Positions 31,740 through 42,436 of a stretch of DNA of 64,000 nucleotides are shown here, piece by piece. Origin of the DNA: Turbatrix aceti. Lineage: Eukaryota; Nematoda; Chromadorea; Rhabditida; Panagrolaimidae. Location: NCBI GenBank assembly GCA_963969345.1, contig OZ017768.1:4736718-4800717 (forward strand), given 5' to 3'. The first letter of the stretch is position 1. Every line of letters begins with the position of its first letter. The position numbers and the translations under genes are program-made. Below the pieces are notes generated by a model that saw only the letters and a list, made by a program, of their open reading frames with translations, had not been told where the DNA came from and did not search any database.

Positions 31740-33439
31740 TAAAACGCTTTTATTTGACATCTGTTGGTTTATTTTTTATGATTTATACGCGTATCTTGCC
31801 TCCTGTGGATAAATTATAATAAAATGTTGAACTGGATGGCTAATTGCCTCGGAGGACCCTGGATCTATCTAGCTTATTGCCTGGAGACGGGTTGGGGTGT
31901 GGGTTGTTTTCGCGATTTGTCGGTGTCGGTGGTGTTTGTTTGCATGTTTGCTCTCCCCGCCACCCAAGTTGTTGTGGCTTTGTTCGCGCAAATCGCAAAA
32001 AAATCATCCGAAAATCCTCCCATCGGACGTCGAGCAAAAAAAAATGTGAGGGAGGTTGTTTTTGTTTTGATCTATTGGCTACAGGAGAATCGTCCAGGTG
32101 AGGTCGGTGATGATGTGATGTGATGGCCAGTCCCGCTCCCGCTCCCGCTCGTGACAGTGATCATCTGTCCAGCCAGCGTCGCGCGCTGGACGGGTGCCAG
32201 GCGGGGACAGTCAGTCGTTGGTCCTCCGGTCGGTGGCGAAGGAGGTCGAGTCGGGTGACAGGTAGCCCCACGTGACGCAACAATCAGACGACGAGAGAGA
32301 AAGAGAGAGATGTTGTGGTGACCGGAGCTTGTTCTCGAGCTCGAGCTCGAGGTCGAAGTCGAGATGATTGGTGTGTAGCATTTTTTTTCGAGATCCTTCG
32401 CAATCGCGTCCGCCTGACTGCTGCGTCACGAGCCGGCCGCTGCAGAGTCCGCGACCTTTCACGAGGTCTCTCATATCCCCTCTAGCTGTCAACCGGCGTG
32501 AGCAGCGCATTTGATTGTTTTTTTTTGCTTGCTACACAACCGGAGCTAATATAACAGTTTCTGATGCGCGATCCAGGAACGGAAAAAGGGTTCAAAATGC
32601 TCAAACGTGTTTTTTTCTCAATTTGAAGTCTACCAAGACAGTTTGCCCGACTGTGTACTTTGCCCCTGCCGACCACTTGTAAATCCACCACTTCACTCTT
32701 CTGTCTAACCGAGTTTTAGTTGTTCGCCGGTGTCGATGTGGCCTTCCTTCCTTTTTCTCGTGGCAGGCCTGGCCTGGCCTCTTGATCACTCTTGAAATAA
32801 CGATGACTCAGGCCGAGTCTGCCGGTCTTTCGGAAGAGTTCCGCCCATCTTTGCAGCTGGCGTTTGTTTATTTTCTCACGTCTATGGGAAACGGGAAACC
32901 TTTGAATCAGTGTGGATGCGTTGTCAATAGTCGGCGCTCGGCGGCATGTCTTCCTCCCTCCTCAAACAGAAGATCCTAGGGGCCTGGGGCGCTCATAGTT
33001 GGGTCGTGCAGCGCGTGAACACCCGTGTTTAACGTCCAAAAGTGTTTTTTGCTCGTCAGCTGCACATTGTCCGTCCTTCGAGTGGTTTTTTGTCACACCC
33101 CAAAATTGACCACAGCTGATTCTGTGTTCTAGCTGTATCCATGGTCAGTCGCCATCTGCATAGATCAACCTGCTTCCTACACCTGTCCATACAATTTATT
33201 GACGTTACCCTGTATTATTTTCCATAAAAATGCATTTTATTATGATCCATAAAAAAAACGATCCCCATATTCAGCACATCCCTTTTTTTTGGATTTGTGG
33301 ACTTTTTTTGTTCCAAACCGGATATCAGGTGATCTGCGTGACTCGCAGCGCACTTATTGAATCTGTTTTTGTGTGCGCGCAAAAAAATTCGTAAAAAGTG
33401 ACCTCTTTTGCGTCAACTGCTAGTCAGGTGGTGGCTGAC
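31740..33439. other. 1.7-kb intergenic region
   Basis: AATAAA at about 31817 can end usip-1. Short simple repeats occur: CCCGCT triplet-like repeats near 32133-32150, GA-rich 32290-32310, and GAGCTC/GAGGTC repeats near 32336-32362. A hydrophobic open frame at 31824-32123 has no conserved features and I do not call it. The part upstream of 33440 should include the BTB gene promoter. Confidence 0.45.
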
Positions 33440-35419
33440 ATGATGTCCCCTTTGCACCTGACTTACCTGGCCCTCGAAGATCAAAGACGCTTTCAGAGTT
33501 CGATGGAGGACACGCTTTTCGTCCAAGACGAGGTAGCGCCGCGATCAGAATCGCCAGCTTCAGCGGACTATCAGCCCCTGGCCGGGGAGGATCCCCTGGT
33601 CAACCGCCTCAACGCCTTCTGGCACGAAGGCGTCGGCTGCGATGTTGTCTTCATCGTCGGCGAGGAAAAAGAGGTTTGAGCTTTAAAGAACTTCAAAAAA
33701 AGTGACGACTATTGACCCCTGTATTTTTCCAGAAAATAAAATCCCACCGACTGATTCTAGCGGCTTCTTCTGATGTCTTTTACGCCATGTTCTTCGGGGC
33801 GTATTCGATGTTGGATGTCGTCACGCACGACGATGATGCCTTCAGCGAGGCATCTGACTTCTCGCCATCGTCGTCGGCGGGCAACAACAATTGTGAAGAT
33901 GACTTTCGACTTCCGGATCTCTATGACGTGGTCAACTCGGTGCCCAAGAGCCGACAGACGACACCGATTGGGTCGAGAAATTATGTACAGGTGATCAACG
34001 TCCCAGACACTTCGCCGGTGGCCTTCCGGGTGATGCTCGAGTACATGTACAACAGCTTTGACGTCAAACGGGTCGCACTCAACGATGACAACGTAATGCT
34101 AACTCTCTATGCAGGTTAGGAAGGGACTTCCGAGGGGAGGGGAAGGTGCTTGACCGTCGAGCAGGATTGACTGTCTGATCTGCCGGTCAGCTGGGTGGTC
34201 TTTGAGCCCGATTTTTGCTCTTTTGCTCACCGCGCATCTGTTTTTCAGCCAAAAAGTACAACATCACGGGCCTCGTGACAGCGTGCGTGCAGTACCTCCT
34301 GAACGGCCTGACACCTGCCAATGCCGTCTGTCTCTTTTCTCAGGCCCGTCTCTTCGACGAGAAACTCCTCATGAAGCGGTGCCTGTACTACATCGACACG
34401 TACACCAACACCGCCCTCGCTCCAGAAAGTGAGTTTTTCTTCGGCACGAAATGTTACCTGTGACCTGGATTTTTCAGACATCACGGACGTGGATCGAATC
34501 ACCCTGCAGGAAGTTCTTCGTCGGTCGGAGCTCGACCCATCCCGGGAACTGGTCATCTTCAACTGCGCCAAGGCCTGGGCTGAAGCAGAGTGCGACCGTC
34601 TGGCCCTAGCGCCCACCGTAGAAAACCTACGAAATGCGCTTGGCCCGGTACTGCAGCTCATCCGGTTCCCGCTCATGGACGTGCACGAATTCGGGCAGGC
34701 GGCGGCATCCGCGTTGCTGACGTGTGAGGAGATCTCCGAGGTCTTCCTCTACCTCACAGTCCAGCCTCGGCCCTACTGCCGCTTCCCGACGGCTTTTCGA
34801 TGTCACTCCCGTTCAAAGCACGTCGTGAACCGTTTCACGTCCCTCGCAGTCAAGCGCTGCACCCGTCGGGAGAATAAGATTTGCTTCTCGACAGATAAGG
34901 ACATCCTGCTTCGGGGCTTGGGCGTGTACGGCATCTATCCGGTCTCCAAGCACAATTTGAGTGAAGAACAGACGTCGACAGCCAAATGGTCGTGCTCAGC
35001 GGAGATCGCGCTCTTTCTCGAGACCGGGCTTGGACAACCCGTCTCCATGCTCGCGTCCAACACCGTCTATCTGCACGGAACCGTCGGTGACCCCACACCT
35101 GTCGACGCGTTTTTCTCCGAAGCCGTGCACTGTCCGGCCAACGTTACTTATGTGGTGCTCCTTCGTTTTACGGTACTGTTTGAATTTTGATTTCCCTGAC
35201 AAATGTTTTTTTGTATGTTTGCAGGGCGACAACGCGATCCAGTCTTTGCAAGGCAAAGACGGTCAGGAATCCGTGACAGTCGATCTCCCGTACGACAACA
35301 AGGTCACCTTCCGCTTCCACTCCTTCCGCAACGCGTACGGCAACGACGACGGCGGCCGCAGCGAGGGTCAGATCCCGGCGCTCCACTTCTACAGCCAGTG
35401 GAGTGACGATCAGGCCTGA
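33440..35419 (+). CDS. BTB-BACK-PHR domain protein (BTBD1/2/3/6 family)
   Basis: Exons 33440-33673, 33733-34114, 34249-34428, 34478-35172 and 35225-35419 give 561 residues. The BTB domain begins with NRLNAFWHEGVGCDVVFIVG and KIKSHRLILAASSDVFYAMF. The BACK helices follow (YNITGLVTACVQYLLNGLTPANAVCLF through the ELVIFNCAKAWAEAEC helix). A C-terminal PHR beta-sandwich begins near VNRFTS and runs through FLETGLGQPVSMLA to the end. Family members are Cullin-3 substrate adaptors. An acidic Ser/Asp-rich loop of about 60 residues sits inside the BTB fold, between FFGAYSMLD and VINVPDTSPVAFRVMLEY, where relatives have about 10. The start at 33440 is the first ATG in frame; two adjacent Met codons make 33443 possible. 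Confidence 0.88.
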
Positions 35420-35668
35420 GCCACATGTTAATCAACCTACCTGTATACCTGTATGTAAATATATACTCAGTCAGTCGCACGAAATGTTGTATCATAAAGT
35501 TTCGGAGTTCTTCAAGCGGTGTAGTCTTCAAAGTTCCTATTTTATTTCTTAAAGCTACGAAGTTGCATGAATTTACAGAAAAAAATATAGCTGAATATCA
35601 TGACCGGTGTGTGCGCAGACTGCAGTTTACAAACAGTTGTAAAGCGGATGGCCCCTCAGACAGCGGGT

Positions 35669-37164
35669 TTAGGCACCGATGGAGCGGACGGCGCGACGAC
35701 GAAGGTAGTTGTAGCGGAGGCAGCACTGCTGCTGGGCGCACTGAACGTAGCCCGTCTGGCATTGGCAGTTGTTGGACGAGCACGACGTGGTCTGGGGTGC
35801 GCTTTGCTGGACGCAGGTCGGTGAGCAGGAAGGCTGGCAAGACGCGGGGCACTGGATCTGCAAAGAATCATCAGTCAGGGCACTACACGTACATCTTAGC
35901 AACATACGTTGAGCGTGATGGTGACGGGTTGGGCAGTGGCAGGCTGTTGCTGCTGGCAGCAGGGCTCTTGGTAGGCCTGGGTGCAGGTGCAGGCAGAAGG
36001 CGCGACGGTGGCGGGTTGCTGCTGCTGTTGGCAGCAAGCTGGCTGGTAGGACTGCGTGCAGGTACAGGGGTTGACCGTCGTCGCAGGCTGGTAGGAGACC
36101 TGGTTACAGCAGGGATCTTGCTGGACAGTCGTGCACGTGCAGGAAGACTGCGTAGGCTGTTGTTGCTGTTGCTGGCAGCACGATGGCTGGTAGGACTGGG
36201 TGCAGACGCAGGGGTTGACAGTCGTGGCTGGTTGGTAGGAGACCTGGTTGCAGCAGGGATCCTGTTGGACGGCAGTACAGGTGCATGAAAGCTGAGTAGG
36301 CTGCTGCTGCTGCTGGCAGCAGGGTTCCTGGTAGGCTTGGGTGCACGTGCACGAGCTGGGCTGCTGTTGGACCTGTTGTTGTTGGCAGCATGGGTTCTGC
36401 TGAACTTGTTGGGTAGTAGTGCATTGGCACGAGCTAGGCTGCTGTTGGACCTGTTGCTGGCAGCAAGGGTTCTGCTGGACCTGTTGGGCAGTTCCACACG
36501 AGCACGAAGGTTGCTGCTGTTGAACTTGTTGGCAGCACGGGTTCTGCTGGACCTGCTGGGTGGTAGTGCATTGGCACGAGCTGGGCTGCTGTTGGACCTG
36601 TTGCTGGCAGCATGGGTTTTGCTGGACCTGCTGGGTGGTTCCGCACGAGCACGAGCTAGGCTGTTGCTGCTGAACGGTCTGCGGGATCTGCTCGATCGTC
36701 ACTAAATCCACAAATCAAGCCTCAGCTAAACCCAAACCCCTCCTGCCAACCTGTGATAAGGCAGTTGCAGCCTGGTTGACTGGGCTGGCATTGGCACTGT
36801 TGCTGGGGCTGCTGCTGCTGCTGCTGGCAGCACGGCTCCTGAACCTGCTGGGTACAGGTACACGAAGACGGGGCCTGGTAGACGGGTTGCTGCTGCTGCT
36901 GGCAGCATGGCTGCTGGTAGGCCTGCGTGCAGACGCAGGGATTGGACGTCGTGGGCTGCTGCTGGACGGCACAGCACGACGTGCCGCAGTAACCAGCATT
37001 GCCGCAGCTCTGTCTCTTGGCGCGGATGACAACGTCGCTCTGAATCTCGCAAAATGCATAAAATCAAAATCAAAAAAAAAACACAAATACAGTCAAGAAA
37101 ACAAACTCACAGCGAACGCTGCGCCAAAGAGAGCGAGAAATAAGAGACAGTTCCAGTTAGCCAT
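35669..37164 (-). CDS. Secreted Cys/Gln-rich tandem-repeat protein
   Basis: Minus-strand exons 37164-37111, 37039-36751, 36701-35908 and 35857-35669 give 441 residues. Exon 1 encodes a signal peptide (MANWNCLLFLALFGAAFA). A basic site IRAKRQ follows, after which the protein becomes repetitive: about 18-20 residue units of the type QQVQQNPCCQQ-x-QQQPSSC-x-C, later CCQQQ...SACTCTQAYQEP. The final exon has SCQPSCSPTCV and ends with CQCQTGYVQCAQQQCCLRY, shared almost exactly with the gene at 49.3 kb. Heavy Gln and paired Cys suggest a disulphide- or transglutaminase-linked extracellular matrix. Composition resembles nematode ABU/PQN pharyngeal-cuticle proteins (inference). Minus-strand AATAAA lies near 35540. 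Confidence 0.82.
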
Positions 37165-38545
37165 TATTGCCTAGTCAATTGAACAACTCCTCGGAAACGA
37201 TGCCTCTGGGTCCGCTCTCGTCGACTTTTATACACTCAGGAGCCGGGAATTGGCCAGTTCCCGCCTTCGCGCATGTTTGTCGCGATTGATGCGCGCGAGT
37301 CGTTGCATGTCACTTCGAGCATGGTACATATTCGTCACCCCCTCCTTCCTGGAGGTGCGAGACCAGTAATTTTTTGGAAGAGATTAATAAAAAAAAGCAC
37401 GAATAAAACATCCTTCTGGGATTCGTTTCCTGTACAGCAGACCGAAGGGTAAACAAAACCATCATCGTCTTCTTCTTCCGCTCTCGGCCATCCCATCAAG
37501 TCTCACAAACACACAATCGTCGGCGGCGGCGTGAACCGATGGACGCGGGATAATCTTTGATTCCGACAGCGAGAACAGACTCTTGAGTCGTTGACAGCAA
37601 ACTAAACCAACCAGAAGCATATCTCATGACAGGTGTTTGGTTATCACATGCATTTCTTAGCCGCCAAAGGAAATCCGCGGTGAATTAAAAAAAACATAGA
37701 TTTTCTTGCAGCTCGGTGCAAACATGTGGACATGCATGCTGGGAAAAACGAAAGATCCCTTTTCCCGGATACTGGTTCACATGGAGTTTACAAAACCGTT
37801 TCCGACGATGAAGACAAAAAAAGTAGCGAGTGCACTTCACTGTTTCTCTGTGCTTTGACTGTATTAGTCCGTGCTGTACTCGAGGATTGATTCGTAAACT
37901 CCGGTGATTAAGCAACACCTGCAGCTAGCTGCTGCAGGTGTTGGATCAGAAGTACAAGTTGTTAAATTGCTGTAAACCTTGTACTTCCGAAAAAAATGTA
38001 CCCATGCATATCCACGAGTACTGCAACATTTTCGTTTTTCCCCAACATTGAACTGTACAAGTTGATTTGCACTCTTCCTGACTCAGGTGAGTGTACCCCT
38101 CTAACCCTCACCTGCAAGGAGCAGGAGCATTTTTTTGTTTGACCACGCTGGTGACTCATTCAGCGACAAAAAATCCCGTCTCGAGATCATTACCCCCCCG
38201 TGAGCACTCCATTTCAGCAAGTCAACAAGCGACCCGGCCTCTTAATCGCCCGACGGTAGCCTTTTGCGTGTTTGACGAGTCAAGCCAAGGTCCCCCCCGG
38301 GGCTTATCGTTTGCACAAATTGTTGACAATGGACCGCACACAAAAAATCTCTCCGCGAGCTAATTCGAGCCGAGTTGCTTCCGGTTTGCACTCCTTCCCG
38401 CTCCCGACCGGTTCACCCTCATCCCGAAATCCGCTGCGCTCGACCAAATCTGAGACGCGTAAATTAAGCGCATGTTTCTCGCCTTCAAAACAAAATCAAC
38501 AACCTTCCATGGAAAAAGAAATCCCGTACAACAATCGTCGGTAAC
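37165..38545. other. 1.4-kb intergenic region with hairpins
   Basis: The 5' flank of the Cys/Gln gene includes TTTTATA about 60 bp upstream of its start (near 37227, minus strand TATAAAA), a plausible TATA box. Two adjacent hairpin-forming inverted repeats lie at 37913-37987. No coding sequence is recognised. Confidence 0.45.
37913..37987. repeat. Two adjacent hairpin-forming inverted repeats
   Basis: Stem 1: CAACACCTGCAG (37913-37924) with its exact inverse at 37932-37943, loop 7 nt. Stem 2: GAAGTACAAG (37949-37958) with its inverse at 37978-37987, loop 19 nt. They could be a small structured RNA or a protein-binding palindrome; neither is supported by anything else. Confidence 0.6.
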
Positions 38546-40405
38546 TCACTGGCGTCGAGCATGATGACCATTGGACCTCAGGGCGTCGCGGAGGCTCTGT
38601 CGACGAAGATTACGCGCAATCTGAAAATTTTAAGAAAACTTATTTAAAACGTCAAATGAAGTACCGAGGTATAATCCGAGGTACATAAGAATGTAGTCAG
38701 CTGCAAAAAAACCTGCAGGAAACAACAACGCACCTTCTGAGCAGCAGTTCTTGCAGCGTACCACTTGTTGGTCACGAAATCAGCCTTCCTCGATCGCTTG
38801 AAGCGCTGGATGTTCTTGGCTACGTGGGGCTCCTTGGAAGAGACAAAAAACCCAGGTGCCCCGGCTGTCTGGAGCAGAATCCGGGCTGCTGCGGGAGTTG
38901 TGACTTCGTCGACTTGATCCGCGTCGCTGTCAGCATCCTGGTCGTCATCCTCTTCGTCGTCGTTGTCCTCGTCTTCCGCGGATTCATTCGATTCGTCGTC
39001 CTCATCGGCGTCGAAATAGGCTTCTTCTTCTTCTTCGTCGGCGATTTCAGAGCCGGCTTCGCTCTCATTTTCTTGTTTCACTAAAAATTGACATTTTAGT
39101 CAAAATTCAAAAAATTTGGGGAAACTCACGATCGAATCCGTTTGTCTTCGCCGCTGAGTTGTCATCGTTGTCGTCATCAACTTTGGACCCAGGCAGCTCC
39201 CCGCCACCCAGCCGAGCCTTGAGCTCAGCCATAAAATCGGCATTAACCTCGAAGAACCGCGAAGCATCGGGGGGAGGCGCGGGTTTTTCAGTCTTAGGCG
39301 CTTCAACGGTGACAGCAACTTTGGTCACCTCGACGCCGTTCGTGTCCAGAGGCTTTTTCTGCTGATTCCGCATCCACGCAATGTGATCTGGATTGTCAGG
39401 ATCAAAGCGGTGGAAAGGTCGGTTGACGACTGGGGCTTGCTTCGAGCCCACGGGTGCCGAGGTCGATTTAACATCGTGGCCCATCACCACGGACAGCAGT
39501 CGCATCTGTTTTTCTTTCTCGAACGCCATTTCTTGTTCATCGCTTTCCTGGAAGAAATCCAGGGTATTTTTTGTAGGGCGCAACGTAAAAATACGAACAA
39601 AAAAATCAACAACAATAATTTTTCTAAATTTAACAATTATTTGAAAAAAAATAAAGAAACAGGATCAAAATTTTTTTGAACAAAAAAAAGCCGTAATTTT
39701 CAAAAATAGCAAATATTTTATTTCTTAACATTTTCTACCCCAAAAACACAAAATTTTGCACAAACGAAAAATAAAATCTGTTCGCTGTTCGTTCGCAAAC
39801 ACGGTGAAAAATTTTCGCGTTCGTTCGATTTCTCAAAAAAATTGACAAAATGTTCGTGTTCGTTCGTAAACAAAAAAAACGGCCTGGTGCCAGTGCATCA
39901 AATAAAACCAACCTTAACACCATCCTGATCATCAGCAGCGCGATCCCGGCGATCGTCAGCGAACGCTTCAGTCAGTTCAAAACGCTTATCGCCCTTGAAC
40001 GCGAGACTGAGTTTGGTCAACTTTTCTGAAGACTTTCCCTTGAACCTGGAAGGAACGAGTTCGTCGGGATCCATCTCGGCGAGGCCAGGTTCTTCATCAT
40101 CGTCCGAATCGCCGAAGAGAGTGCGCTTGCCATCGCTCGGGGCAGCCTGCAAAAAAATCCAATTACCCAATTTTTTAAAGTAACCTCATAAAACCAACCT
40201 TCTTGGCAGCAACCGGACTGGCTTCCTCATCGCCGTCGTCGTCGCTGTCCTCAAAAACGATTCTCTTGCGCTTGGCATTGGCACCGGCGTCGTCGACGAC
40301 CTTGAGCGCATCCGAGATCAGCTTCTGGCGCTGACGCTGCTCCGTCTGTCGTTGTTTCAGACTCGCAAGTCGGGCTTCATTGGATCTCGCAGCCCTCGTT
40401 GTCAT
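38546..40405 (-). CDS. NOL8: NOL8-like nucleolar protein (C-terminal NOL8 region only)
   Basis: Minus-strand exons 40405-40199, 40146-39913, 39547-39130, 39080-38734 and 38620-38546 give 426 residues. Recognisable NOL8 features come in order: a coiled basic N-terminus; KRIVFEDSDDDGD and RTLFGDSDDDEE acidic patches; FKGKSSEKLTKLSLAFKGDKRFEL; the VNRPFHRFDPDNPDHIAWM segment; a 60-residue Asp/Glu block; and PGFFVSSKEPHVAKNIQRFKR near the end, with a short basic tail. NOL8 acts in ribosome biogenesis. Vertebrate NOL8 also has an N-terminal RRM, which is absent here. Assignment is by motif order rather than high identity. Confidence 0.65.
39571..39895. mobile_element. hAT-like MITE (family A, copy 5), degenerate, in NOL8-like intron
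   Basis: GTTCG/CGAAC-rich blocks and a right end whose inverse reads CCGTTTTTTTTGTTTACGAAC, like the family start. About 325 bp, with internal deletion relative to the others. It lies in intron 39548-39912. Confidence 0.55.
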
Positions 40406-40556
40406 CTCGGAGAAAAAGAGAGAAATAATTTGATCAAAATCTACGGAGATCCCAACATTTGTGAGCATATAAAAATTTTCGCGTTGAGAACATACAAATC
40501 CCAAAGAAGTGGAAAATGTTGCATCCGAGCAGTGAGTGCTTTTTCTCGTCCGTTTC

Positions 40557-41711
40557 ATGCAAACTACTCCAATTTACCACGATCTTACAACTCTCGAGCA
40601 TCGCTTGTCGAACGATGAGGACCCGGAATTGCTACTCACGTCAGTGGAGGCATTGCTGAAAAAGTTGACGGGCTTCCGGGTCGCTGATTCACGATTGCGC
40701 GGATTGCTGGTCGTCGAGCGCTGGTTGCAGGCCCTTTGGACCTCTGGCAACTTTTCTCCTGTTTCGAGCGTGGATTTGAGCGTCGTAAAACAGCTGATCA
40801 GACATGGGTTTTTAACTGATGAATACAGTAAGCTGTTTTCTTGGGATTACGTTTTTTTTCATTTTTTTGCAGACGATAGAAAAGTCCCGTGGTTCGGTGG
40901 CGCCGTCGTGGACCTGACGAAGACCCATTTCGCTGCCAAACACCAGGTTTTGCAATTTTCCTGCGAATTGATGATTCTGGCGCTGCAGAAAGGTGTGTTT
41001 TAAACAGGCGCGGTTGGTCATCTGTTTGCAAGTTGTTGCTTTTTTTCAGAAATCGATGCCGAAGAAGCCGGAGCCTTGCTGACCCGCGTGGCGGCCGTCT
41101 TCGACGGAAATCCCTTCGAACTCGTCTACTGCCTCATGGACAATGACGATCGCGTGCTATTCTGCCTCCTTGCCTGGCACAGGATTTCTTCCTGGTGGCA
41201 AAATGCACCATTTTCTATCGGCGAACTTTTTATCGTCCTCACGCACCTTTCTTCCTACTCAGAATCGCTGTTCATCGAATGGCTGTCATCCGAGCTGGTC
41301 AGCATCCCTGTTTTCAACCGTATTCTGCCCAGTGTCAGCGGAGATCAGCTGGATGTGTTGTTTTGCAAGCTGGCTTCCCAGAAGCACCTGGCATCGATCC
41401 AGAATCGGCTGTCTCAGGCGACCTTGAAGTTGGACACCGGCTCTTCGGCAGGAACTGACAAGCTAAAAAACTGCCCCCAACCGTTCGTCCTAAAGCTGAA
41501 CGAGCTCCACGGCGGAGAAAAAGCAGTCAGAACCGTAACCCTGACTCCAGTGTTGCATCCAAGTGCTACGACCGGCACTGCCACTTTTCCAGCCACGCTG
41601 GATCGTAAACGATTCTTGCTAACTCTGAGGAACTTCAAAACAAAGCTGACGTTGTTGTCCAGTGATTTTTCATTTAATGTCAGGCCTATTTTATTAAAAT
41701 TGCCGAGTTGA
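40557..41711 (+). CDS. Unrecognised, largely helical protein
   Basis: Exons 40557-40827, 40873-40992 and 41050-41711 give 350 residues. The N-terminal half shows amphipathic, leucine-rich helices (LLLTSVEALLKKLTGF, LRGLLVVERWLQALW). The middle has LVYCLMDNDDRVLFCLLAWHR and ELFIVLTHLSSYSESLFIEWL, like an armadillo/HEAT-type solenoid. No catalytic motif, signal peptide or membrane span is evident. It shares a 151-bp divergent promoter with the NOL8-like gene, hinting at co-expression. Splice junctions and reading frame are clean, so the gene is probably real, but I cannot name the family. Confidence 0.65.
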
Positions 41712-41738
41712 AACGGGTCATAAAAATATACTGTAATA

Positions 41739-41935
41739 ACGGTTGAACAATTCGTGGTGAGACAACAAATGCAAAGTGACTGTAAAAGTGAAAGGTCTAC
41801 TGTAGTAACGATCGAATAATTCGTTGTGGGAGTTTGTCGATGGATCGTATGACAGTAACGGTTAAAAAATTCGTTGTGGGAGTTTCCTGATGGATCAGAA
41901 TGAATAATTCGTGCCGGGAGTTTTTCGATGGATCA
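41739..41935 (+). repeat. Degenerate minisatellite after the helical-protein gene
   Basis: Four imperfect units of about 50-65 bp share AATAATTCGTTGTGGGAGTTT and CGATGGATC, separated by variants of ACAGTAACGGTT. They start about 30 bp past the stop codon of the gene ending at 41711. No function evident. Confidence 0.65.
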
Positions 41936-42436
41936 AAATCACTTTTTTTGTGTTTTCGACAACAAATCCGCGCTGACCGAAGAAACAGTCGAAATCAGCG
42001 GTAATCTAGATCTCATAACACACATGACCGTAATTCAACTCGAATCAGAGCACCAAAACTTGGTGTTCCAAAACTTCCTGGTCAACAGTGTTTTTTGCGT
42101 GGCACAAAGGCTCAAGTCTGAACCGGTGCAAAAATAGAAACTCACTCACATCAGTCTTCAGCGCGCTGCAAGGATGCATATCCTAAATCCTCCTGACAGA
42201 GTCCACTTAACCCAAAAACTCGTTTGCGCGGCACAGTGAGACGGGCGGAATGTTTGGTCGAGTTTGAGCAAACAAACAACCCCGAGTCCAGATAGATCCA
42301 GATCGCCGCCACCGGATGGGCCGGTCAGATCCGCCTCCCTCTCCAACTCGCCGGTATCAGATAAAATGGCGCCGGTTGCTGCTGGCAGTTCGCAAATAAA
42401 TATTATACTACGACGCCGACGACGACGACCGTAACC

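Noticed and set aside
31824..32123. Hydrophobic 99-codon frame after usip-1
   Set aside because: It overlaps the usip-1 polyadenylation signal, has no conserved pattern and no splice partners; hydrophobicity comes from T-rich sequence.
35425..36705. Plus-strand open frames opposite the Cys/Gln-rich gene
   Set aside because: They are mirror images of the Gln/Cys repeat (Leu/Ala-rich antisense) and lack a coherent start; the minus strand has signal peptide and splice sites.
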